From positions 1-5,231 of the forward strand of contig JAJZKL010000113.1 of assembly GCA_021804185.1 (NCBI GenBank): DNA of 5,231 bases, given 5' to 3'. The DNA is from Thermoplasmata archaeon. GTDB lineage: Archaea > Thermoplasmatota > Thermoplasmata > Thermoplasmatales > Thermoplasmataceae. The notes below the pieces were generated by a model. It searched no databases, was not told where the DNA came from, and saw nothing but the letters and a program-made list of their open reading frames with translations. The position numbers and the translations under genes were made by a program. Positions 1-4,669 of this stretch are shown in pieces (the stretch's first letter is position 1; the number at the start of each line of letters is the position of its first letter).

Positions 1-1
1 C

Positions 2-316
2 TGGGAGGGCGATATCACATTCGTTATCAGGAAAGATGACTCCTTTGACAGTGATGCCTACCTCTATCTGGACCTTCATCACGGAGAATGCAGGGGTTTC
101 AAATTTTCAATGGATTCTTCAGTGGTCCCTGAGTCGGAATTCAAGTATGTTGGAAAATACTCCAACTGGATGCGGCTTATCAACAAGGAAATAGACCCGA
201 TTCAGGGCATCCTGACAGGGAAGTTCAAGCTTGAAGGGTCCATGATGAAGATCATGAAGTTCACCAAAGCAGCAAAGGAAATGGTCAGCACCGCTTCAAC
301 TGTGAACCTAGAGTGA
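2..316 (+). CDS. SCP2-like (sterol-carrier) lipid-binding domain protein, C-terminal part
   Basis: The reading frame is open from the left edge, so the N-terminus is outside the window; the Met codon at 110 is internal, since coding-quality sequence runs upstream of it. The 104 visible residues start WEGDITFVIRKDDS and end at TGA 314-316. They alternate polar and apolar residues as in beta strands, then show the SCP2-family C-terminal pattern: 'DPIQGILTGKFKLEGSMMKI' followed by a helix (MKFTKAAKEMV). The G-x-L-x-G-K-x-K-x-x-G segment is the usual signature of the fold, which binds lipids or acyl chains in a hydrophobic tunnel. Stand-alone archaeal members are about 110-130 residues, so only a short piece is probably missing. 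No signal peptide or membrane segment is visible in this part. The stop is 7 bases before the alcohol dehydrogenase start, so the genes are almost surely co-transcribed. The family call is by pattern; the ligand is unknown. Confidence 0.72.
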   Translation, partial: WEGDITFVIRKDDSFDSDAYLYLDLHHGECRGFKFSMDSSVVPESEFKYVGKYSNWMRLINKEIDPIQGILTGKFKLEGSMMKIMKFTKAAKEMVSTASTVNLE

Positions 317-317
317 T
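313..317 (+). promoter_or_regulatory. Ribosome-binding site of the alcohol dehydrogenase gene
   Basis: GTGAT matches the archaeal Shine-Dalgarno consensus GGAGGTGAT over five bases and lies 6 bases before ATG 324. It overlaps the TGA stop of the upstream SCP2-like gene, which suggests translational coupling. The start is also supported by the protein: the N-terminus 'MWFFRSPSVVFGEDAL' begins as iron-type dehydrogenases normally do. Confidence 0.55.
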
Positions 318-323
318 AACCCA

Positions 324-1448
324 ATGTGGTTTTTCAGATCACCTTCGGTTGTCTTTGGTGAAGACGCATTATCCTTCCTTAATACCCTTGACTTCAGGAA
401 GATTGCAATTATCACTGATGAGAACATAAAAAAAGCCGGGCTGTTGGATATGCTCAGGAAAGATCTCCCTGAGGAATCAGAATCAATGGTTGTTTCGGAT
501 ATCCCTGAGGAACCAACACTTTCTGACATAAAGGAAAGGGTTGCAGCAGTACGGGAATTTGCCCCGGATCTCGTCATCGGCCTTGGGGGAGGTTCAAGCA
601 TGGATGCAGCAAAATCAATTTTCACGCTATATGAACGCCCTGACCTTGACATTTATGACATCACTCCAATGGTCAAACTGAACCTCAGGAATAAGTCCAG
701 GCTCATCCTGATCCCTACAACCAGCGGCACAGGATCCGAATGCACATGGGCTGCCGTCCTCAGTGATGAGGATCATACAAGGAAGAATGAACTGGCTTCG
801 CCAGAGATTATTGCTGATTACGCCATCCTTGATCCAGCCCTGGTGAGGAAACTCCCTGGAGGAATATCAAGGAACACAGCAGTTGACGCAATCACCCATG
901 CGGTGGAAGCAAGGAGCAACCAGTGGAGTAATTACTACTCGGATATTTTCGCAGAGAAAGCAATGGAACTCATTACCCGCAGCCTGCCTGTGGTCCTGAA
1001 GGATCCAGATAACCTTGCAGCAAGGGAAGAGGTGCACGTTGGTGCCTCCATGGCCGGAACTGCTTTCTCCAACTCGCAGATTGGACTGGCACATGCAATG
1101 GGGCATTCACTGGGAGCACATTTCAGGATCCCCCATGGCATAACTGTGGCACTTTATCTCCCGCAGGTGGTTGAATTCAGCGAAACGGAAGCAAAGGATA
1201 GTTACCATGCCCTCATGATGAAGATGCCTGAAAAATACAGGAAAGGTAACCTGGCAGATTCGCTCAGGGAGTTTTTCAGGGATGTGGGACAGCCCCTGAA
1301 CATAAAGGACTGTAATATTGATGAATCAGAATACAGGGAGAATATGGAATCACTGATCTCTCTTGCGGAGGAATCGACGGGTGGCGTTACCAACCCAAGG
1401 GAGGCATCGTCATCCCAGTTGAAGATACTTTTTGAAAATGTTATTTAA
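324..1448 (+). CDS. Iron-type (group III) NAD(P)-dependent alcohol dehydrogenase
   Basis: The protein has 374 residues, a normal length for the family, and should be a cytoplasmic enzyme interconverting an alcohol and an aldehyde or ketone. The N-terminal nucleotide-binding half carries GLGGGSSMDAAK (residues 86-97) and PTTSGTGSE (131-139). The C-terminal helical half has the metal ligands expected by comparison with E. coli FucO: Asp188 and His192 in VDAITHAVE, His257 in GLAHAMGH, and His271 in PHG. His261 matches the extra active-site histidine. All four ligands are present, so the enzyme should be active with Fe2+ or another divalent metal. It lies between an SCP2-like gene and an aldehyde dehydrogenase gene, 13 bases from the latter, suggesting that its product aldehyde is passed on, or that the pair balances alcohol and acid. 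Substrate is not predictable; lactaldehyde, butanol or longer-chain alcohols are all possible. Family assignment is very secure. Confidence 0.95.
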   Translation: MWFFRSPSVVFGEDALSFLNTLDFRKIAIITDENIKKAGLLDMLRKDLPEESESMVVSDIPEEPTLSDIKERVAAVREFAPDLVIGLGGGSSMDAAKSIFTLYERPDLDIYDITPMVKLNLRNKSRLILIPTTSGTGSECTWAAVLSDEDHTRKNELASPEIIADYAILDPALVRKLPGGISRNTAVDAITHAVEARSNQWSNYYSDIFAEKAMELITRSLPVVLKDPDNLAAREEVHVGASMAGTAFSNSQIGLAHAMGHSLGAHFRIPHGITVALYLPQVVEFSETEAKDSYHALMMKMPEKYRKGNLADSLREFFRDVGQPLNIKDCNIDESEYRENMESLISLAEESTGGVTNPREASSSQLKILFENVI

Positions 1449-1450
1449 AA

Positions 1451-1455
1451 GGTGA
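1451..1455 (+). promoter_or_regulatory. Ribosome-binding site of the aldehyde dehydrogenase gene
   Basis: GGTGA is a strong archaeal Shine-Dalgarno core and sits 6 bases before ATG 1462, just after the TAA stop of the dehydrogenase upstream. It decides the start: another ATG at 1458 is too close to the site and in the wrong frame. Confidence 0.75.
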
Positions 1456-1461
1456 GAATGA

Positions 1462-2952
1462 ATGGAAGTTTTTGGAAATTATATTGACGGAAAAATCGAC
1501 GAGGATGGAGAAGAGACTACTCTCCTTTCTCCTGTTGATGGATCAGAATTCGGGAAACTGTATCTGGCCAACGAGGAAAAGACAAAGGAGGCCATAGACA
1601 GCTCAGAAGCCGCGTTCAGGAAATGGTCAAAGACAACACTGAAGGAAAGGCAGGATATCCTCTCCAGACTCCTCAACATCGTGGAGGAAAAAGCAGAGAG
1701 ATACGCATGGCTTGAAAGTGCCAATACGGGGCGTACATTGAGGCAGAGCACTTTCATGGACGTTACAATTGCTATCGAGCACATCAGGTATTTTGCCACA
1801 ACAAAGGAATTCGTGGAATCTAGGGAAATTGAGCACCCGGAATATCCTGGAACCAAGGGGATAATCCAGCACAGGCCCATGGGCGTGGTTGCCGGTGTTG
1901 CACCCTGGAATGTGCCACTGCTCATGGCAGTATGGAAGATCATGCCAGCCCTTCTCACCGGAAACACAGTAGTGCTGAAACCCAGCCATTACACCCCGGC
2001 AACGGCCTTTGAACTCGCAAAGGATCTCAGTTCTGCGGGACTTCCTCCCGGTGTACTCAACGTTGTAACAGGGGAAGGCTCGGTAGTGGGTACGACCCTG
2101 TCAAAGAGCGAGAAGATAAGATTGCTCAGTTTCACCGGCTCCACGGCAACTGGGAAAAGAGTTACCCGCGATGCAGGGGGCACCCTGAAGAAGATCCTTA
2201 CGGAGCTTGGTGGAAAGTCACCAAACATCGTGCTTGAGGATGCAGATCTGGACAAGGCTGCAAAAGGAGTTCTATTCGGCATCTTCCTTCATTCAGGGCA
2301 GCTCTGTGAAAGCGGCAGCCGGCTCCTTGTACAGGATACCGTGAAGGACAAGCTTCTCAGCAGGATAAAAACCTACATGGAGAGAATGAAGCCCGGAAAC
2401 CCACTGGATATGGAAACAGATATTGGTGCCATAACCACAAAGGACCAGAGAGGGAAGATCGAGGCACTGTACAACAAGGGACTCCAGGAAGGGGCAAAGT
2501 TATACTTCTCCCAGAGCCTTGGATCAAGTGTTCCGGAGAAAGGATTCTACTTCCCACCTACCGTGCTTTCTGAGGTGAGCAATTCCATGGAGATTGCACA
2601 GGAGGAAATATTCGGGCCAGTGCTCACCGTGACTGAATTCCATTCCGAAGACGAAGCTGCCGATATTTCCAACAACTCAAAATATGGACTTGCAGCTGGC
2701 ATATGGTCCCAGAATTCCCGCAGGGCCACGGATCTTGCAAACCTCATCGATTCCGGCACTGTATGGATAAACGATTACCACATGATTTCTGCCGCAGCAC
2801 CAAGAGGAGGCTTCAAGGACAGTGGAATCGGAAGGGAACTGGGCCTGGACGGAATAATGGAATACACACAGACAAGGCATCTTTTCTATGGATCCGATGA
2901 AAACGCACTGGGAGAAATTGCAAGGGGACTGGTTGTAGCCAACCAGGACTGA
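1462..2952 (+). CDS. NAD(P)-dependent aldehyde dehydrogenase (ALDH superfamily)
   Basis: The protein has 496 residues, full length for a non-acylating ALDH, which oxidises an aldehyde irreversibly to the carboxylic acid in the cytoplasm. Visible motifs in order: APWNVPL with the oxyanion Asn150; Lys173 in KPSHYTP, which contacts the cofactor ribose; FTGSTATGK (224-232), the Rossmann-like glycine motif; the general base Glu248 in TELGGKSPN; the nucleophile Cys282 in SGQLCESGSR; Glu382 in EEIFGPV; and the C-terminal PRGGFKDSGIGRELG segment. All catalytic residues are intact. Oddly, the position three after Lys173, which is Glu in NAD-preferring human ALDH2 (Glu195), is His176, so NADP+ or dual use is plausible. 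Thermoplasma and Picrophilus use ALDH-family NADP-linked glyceraldehyde dehydrogenases in the non-phosphorylative Entner-Doudoroff route, and this could be a relative. Pairing with an alcohol dehydrogenase argues instead for a two-step alcohol oxidation. Family certain, substrate not. Confidence 0.95.
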   Translation: MEVFGNYIDGKIDEDGEETTLLSPVDGSEFGKLYLANEEKTKEAIDSSEAAFRKWSKTTLKERQDILSRLLNIVEEKAERYAWLESANTGRTLRQSTFMDVTIAIEHIRYFATTKEFVESREIEHPEYPGTKGIIQHRPMGVVAGVAPWNVPLLMAVWKIMPALLTGNTVVLKPSHYTPATAFELAKDLSSAGLPPGVLNVVTGEGSVVGTTLSKSEKIRLLSFTGSTATGKRVTRDAGGTLKKILTELGGKSPNIVLEDADLDKAAKGVLFGIFLHSGQLCESGSRLLVQDTVKDKLLSRIKTYMERMKPGNPLDMETDIGAITTKDQRGKIEALYNKGLQEGAKLYFSQSLGSSVPEKGFYFPPTVLSEVSNSMEIAQEEIFGPVLTVTEFHSEDEAADISNNSKYGLAAGIWSQNSRRATDLANLIDSGTVWINDYHMISAAAPRGGFKDSGIGRELGLDGIMEYTQTRHLFYGSDENALGEIARGLVVANQD

Positions 2953-2967
2953 ACTCTTCCCCCAACC

Positions 2968-2972
2968 TTTTT
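2968..2972 (+). terminator. T-run, likely terminator of the SCP2-ADH-ALDH operon
   Basis: Five T residues follow a C-rich stretch 15 bases after the aldehyde dehydrogenase stop. Short T-runs on the coding strand are the usual intrinsic terminators of archaea. No hairpin is visible, and the next gene has its own promoter 25 bases further on. Confidence 0.45.
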
Positions 2973-2997
2973 ACTGTAGAATTGTTCCACAAACTCT

Positions 2998-3005
2998 AAT
3001 ATTTA
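2998..3005 (+). promoter_or_regulatory. TATA box of the small membrane protein gene
   Basis: TAATATTT lies centred about 26 bases before ATG 3027. At the standard archaeal spacing, transcription would begin at or next to the A of this ATG, giving a leaderless mRNA. This agrees with the lack of any Shine-Dalgarno motif before the gene. A second AT-rich core, AATATATT at 3012-3019, lies within the palindrome and would start transcription inside the gene, so it is the less likely box. Confidence 0.5.
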
Positions 3006-3008
3006 TCC

Positions 3009-3022
3009 GGCAATATATTGCC
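3009..3022. promoter_or_regulatory. Perfect 14-bp palindrome, putative operator
   Basis: GGCAATATATTGCC reads the same on both strands. With one bulged C the symmetry extends to 3007-3025 (CCGG at the left, CCCGG at the right). It sits exactly between the TATA box and the predicted transcription start, where a bound dimeric regulator would block RNA polymerase recruitment. The regulator is not in the window. Confidence 0.5.
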
Positions 3023-3026
3023 CGGT

Positions 3027-3257
3027 ATGAATTTTTTCAACGATGACTTTGTGGGAAACATAGTTGTGATGATCATAGGCCTGGTGATCCTTGGTGTAGG
3101 AGCCCAGGTTTTCATTGCGGGCGCATATGTTTCAACCTTCAATTATTATCTGACCATAGTTCTCATGGCTGCAGGAGCCATCCTCATTGGTTTTGCACTC
3201 AAACTGCTTTTTGATCTTGTTGAACACATCAAACCCGGTCTGAGACGAAGGAACTAG
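3027..3257 (+). CDS. Small membrane protein with two transmembrane segments, unknown function
   Basis: I do not recognise this 76-residue protein. ATG 3027 is preferred over the in-frame TTG at 3018, because the TTG lies inside the palindrome and only about 17 bases from the TATA box, whereas ATG 3027 is at leaderless spacing. Residues 1-10 are short and acidic (NDD at 5-7). Two hydrophobic helices follow, roughly residues 11-33 (rich in Gly/Ile/Val, with a lone Gln27) and 41-62, separated by a short loop around Ser36-Tyr41. The tail ends with a basic cluster, RRR at 73-75. By the positive-inside rule both termini should face the cytoplasm. Size and topology would suit a small membrane subunit or stress-type peptide, but no motif supports a particular role. 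It has its own promoter and operator-like palindrome and ends in a 4-base overlap with the opposing gene. Confidence 0.75.
   Translation: MNFFNDDFVGNIVVMIIGLVILGVGAQVFIAGAYVSTFNYYLTIVLMAAGAILIGFALKLLFDLVEHIKPGLRRRN
3254..3257. other. Convergent stop-codon overlap at a CTAG palindrome
   Basis: CTAG gives TAG stops on both strands: plus-strand TAG at 3255-3257 ends the small membrane protein and minus-strand TAG at 3256-3254 ends the large one. The two coding regions therefore overlap tail to tail by four bases and leave no room for terminators between them. Confidence 0.9.
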
Positions 3258-4372
3258 AGTGCTGCCGGATCTTCATGGTAATGTACTTTTAACATTTTTT
3301 CCGGATATTTCCTGTAGTGGAGATACATTGCCAGTGACATTAGCAGAAGAACAAACGCAGTGTTGGGATCTGTTCCATAACCGCCGAGAATACCGAAATC
3401 CTGTCCTATAATCCAGATAACCGCAGAGACAACAATGGTAACCTTTGATGCAAGTCCTGGTCTGAAAAGCCAGATTGCACCGGTTGAGCCCATTACAAAC
3501 ACAAGGATAAGGTTCCAGGGAACGATATTTGCGGACAGGAATAATGCAACGTCGTACAGGAACAATGACAGTATCCTGGGTTCATAGATTATGGTATATG
3601 ATCCTGTTACGGAAGCAATAGCGCTGTTTATCCAGTAGCCATTGGCTGGAATTGCCTGGATAATTGCTGAAACGATGAAAACCAGTGCCAGGGTGTATTT
3701 GAGAATCCTGATCTGGGTGATCTGCCTGAAATTGAAAACCAGAACCAGTGATGAAATGGCATAAAGAAGTGCTGCACCAGGGAAACCTGTGAGAATGCTC
3801 ATGCCAATGCCTGGAGCACCAAAGTCCTCACCCATTATCCATATGGAAATGGCCCAGAGAAAAGATATTGCTGCAATGACTGAAACATACTTCCTGGATT
3901 TCAGTGTAAGGAACGATAAACCGAGGAATATCTGGATTACTCCTGATACAGCATCCATCAGGCTGCCACTTGTTGTCCATACCATGATAATTGGGTGAAT
4001 GAATGGCTGGATGCCTGCTGGCAGAGCCTGCAAAGTGGGAATCAGGACAAATGGTGCGAAACCGAATGACATTTCAGGCTGTATCTGCAGTATGCCATCG
4101 AGAAGCCAGAGACCTCCGAGAAATATCCTGACATAATTCCAGAGACCTGACTCCGCGGGATGTAACTTCCTGTCAAAGTGTCTGATGATGAAAATTACAG
4201 GTATAGTATAAACCAGCAGGAGAATCGTATAAAGGTAGAATGTTCGCACCATCATTATGGGCATGCTGAATTCAGAAACATCTGCAAGGAAAAGAAAAAT
4301 GAGAACCGAAGAAAGAACCAATGAGATAATTCCTGTTGGCAGGAAATTTCTGATTGTTTTTTCTGTAATCAT
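3254..4372 (-). CDS. Polytopic membrane protein with internal duplication, unknown function
   Basis: The protein has 372 residues and about ten hydrophobic segments, roughly at 11-30, 42-63, 82-96, 140-157, 162-180, 195-213, 224-241, 284-303, 308-323 and 337-352. It appears to be two diverged copies of one unit. Copy 1 has LLDGILQIQP (90-99) then FLWAISIWIMGEDFG (171-185); copy 2 has FIVSAIIQAIP (232-242) then VVSAVIWIIGQDFG (314-327). The distance from the Gln-x-x-Pro element to the G-[EQ]-D-F-G element is 82 residues in one copy and 81 in the other. Copy 2 continues with GGYGTDPNTAF (330-340). The acidic residue in a membrane-border Gly-rich motif suggests a binding or ion-contact site, but no transporter family is recognised. 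The C-terminus has a hydrophilic tail with two His (KVHYHED, 362-368). ATG 4372 is used because it precedes the first hydrophobic segment and no longer in-frame start is visible. Confidence 0.85.
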   Translation of the reverse strand: MITEKTIRNFLPTGIISLVLSSVLIFLFLADVSEFSMPIMMVRTFYLYTILLLVYTIPVIFIIRHFDRKLHPAESGLWNYVRIFLGGLWLLDGILQIQPEMSFGFAPFVLIPTLQALPAGIQPFIHPIIMVWTTSGSLMDAVSGVIQIFLGLSFLTLKSRKYVSVIAAISFLWAISIWIMGEDFGAPGIGMSILTGFPGAALLYAISSLVLVFNFRQITQIRILKYTLALVFIVSAIIQAIPANGYWINSAIASVTGSYTIIYEPRILSLFLYDVALFLSANIVPWNLILVFVMGSTGAIWLFRPGLASKVTIVVSAVIWIIGQDFGILGGYGTDPNTAFVLLLMSLAMYLHYRKYPEKMLKVHYHEDPAAL

Positions 4373-4374
4373 GC

Positions 4375-4388
4375 TGGGAAGATTCCCA
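4375..4388. promoter_or_regulatory. Inverted repeat before the large membrane protein gene, possible operator
   Basis: TGGGAA and TTCCCA form 6-bp arms around a 2-base centre, ending 2 bases before the minus-strand ATG at 4372. Relative to the TATA-like box at 4411-4420, the dyad begins at about the predicted start of transcription. It could bind a repressor or form a small 5'-leader hairpin that limits translation. The sequence differs from the palindrome at 3009-3022. Confidence 0.35.
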
Positions 4389-4410
4389 TTGTGGTTATCT
4401 TTCCCTACAC

Positions 4411-4420
4411 TAAGATATTA
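4411..4420 (-). promoter_or_regulatory. TATA-like box of the large membrane protein gene
   Basis: On the minus strand this reads TAATATCTTA. At about 27 bases to the start site it predicts transcription from near 4389 and a leader of about 16 bases. No clear Shine-Dalgarno motif is in that leader. Confidence 0.4.
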
Positions 4421-4445
4421 GGGTTGTTTAGAATTGGAATCAGGT

Positions 4446-4471
4446 GAAATAAACTATTAATTAATCAATAG
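4446..4471 (-). terminator. Weak hairpin and T-rich tract after the Cys-rich peptide gene
   Basis: On the minus strand CTATT at 4471-4467 pairs with AATAG at 4458-4454, with a G-T and an A-T pair extending inward. The stem overlaps the TGA stop, and TTTATTTC follows at 4453-4446. The stem is AT-rich and weak; the T-rich tract alone may be the archaeal termination signal. Confidence 0.3.
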
Positions 4472-4584
4472 CCGAGACAGCATTGCATTTCCAGAATACA
4501 GCCACATCTGGGACACATGCTTGCATACCTGTATGTCCTGCAGTGATTGCAGTCACAACCTTTCTCCATGCAGTCTGCACACAT
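4465..4584 (-). CDS. 39-residue Cys-rich peptide, probable metal-binding (zinc-ribbon- or metallothionein-like)
   Basis: This reading frame runs from ATG 4584 to TGA 4467-4465. Ten of 39 residues are cysteine: positions 2, 5, 10, 12, 15, 24, 27, 29, 35 and 36, plus His14. They form two near-symmetric clusters: CADC followed by CDCNHC in the first half, and CPRCGC followed by CC in the second. CxxC and CxC spacing of this kind is what zinc knuckles, metallothioneins and small iron or copper binders use. A random frame would rarely show it, and the CPRCGC piece is typical of a zinc-ribbon knuckle. No membrane segment or signal peptide is present, so it should be cytoplasmic. A TATA-like box is centred about 30 bases upstream, suggesting a nearly leaderless mRNA. 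Neighbours are a Gfo/Idh oxidoreductase upstream and a membrane protein downstream, all on one strand but with separate promoter-like signals. The family is not recognised; roles could be metal storage, delivery or a small regulatory zinc protein. Confidence 0.7.
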   Translation of the reverse strand: MCADCMEKGCDCNHCRTYRYASMCPRCGCILEMQCCLGY

Positions 4585-4610
4585 ATTGATTAAGTTATGT
4601 TTGCGGAACT

Positions 4611-4619
4611 ATTAGAAAA
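4611..4619 (-). promoter_or_regulatory. TATA-like box of the Cys-rich peptide gene
   Basis: The minus strand reads TTTTCTAAT here, centred about 30 bases before ATG 4584. The expected start of transcription is about 4 bases before the ATG. The lack of any Shine-Dalgarno sequence in CTTAATCAAT just before the ATG fits a leaderless gene. Confidence 0.4.
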
Positions 4620-4629
4620 TGTTTTAGCA

Positions 4630-4648
4630 GTTCCAGCAACAATGGAAC
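4630..4648. repeat. Inverted repeat with 6-bp arms between the oxidoreductase and the Cys-rich peptide genes
   Basis: GTTCCA at 4630-4635 and TGGAAC at 4643-4648 are exact inverted copies around a 7-base loop. The element lies downstream of the oxidoreductase stop and just upstream of the TATA-like box of the Cys-rich peptide gene. It could be a regulator-binding site for that promoter or part of a termination hairpin. Confidence 0.35.
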
Positions 4649-4650
4649 AG

Positions 4651-4655
4651 AAAAA
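4651..4655 (-). terminator. T-run, likely terminator of the Gfo/Idh oxidoreductase gene
   Basis: On the minus strand five T residues lie 14 bases after the TGA stop of the oxidoreductase, followed by the inverted repeat at 4630-4648. This is an ordinary archaeal termination layout. Confidence 0.4.
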
Positions 4656-4669
4656 TTCCAATTTCCGGA

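Noticed and set aside
110..112. ATG as the true start of the SCP2-like protein
   Set aside because: The same frame is open to position 2 and encodes plausible beta-strand sequence of the domain, so the gene is cut by the window edge.
308..652. Minus-strand open frame of 114 residues opposite the alcohol dehydrogenase start
   Set aside because: It lies antisense to a clearly conserved enzyme, has a Ser/Arg-rich low-quality composition and no start signals.
1479..1989. Two long minus-strand open frames opposite the aldehyde dehydrogenase gene
   Set aside because: Both are antisense shadows of conserved ALDH codons and overlap each other; neither has a recognisable domain.
3018..3026. TTG start giving a 79-residue version of the small membrane protein
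   Set aside because: The TTG is inside the 14-bp palindrome and too close to the TATA box; ATG 3027 fits a leaderless transcript.
4386..4388. Upstream minus-strand ATG before the large membrane protein gene
   Set aside because: It is 17 bases upstream of ATG 4372 and out of frame, so it cannot extend the protein.
4465..4640. tRNA or structured RNA in the gap between the oxidoreductase and the membrane protein
   Set aside because: No cloverleaf, T-loop GTTC-A pattern with matching arms or conserved RNA motif was found; the Cys-rich coding frame explains most of the stretch.
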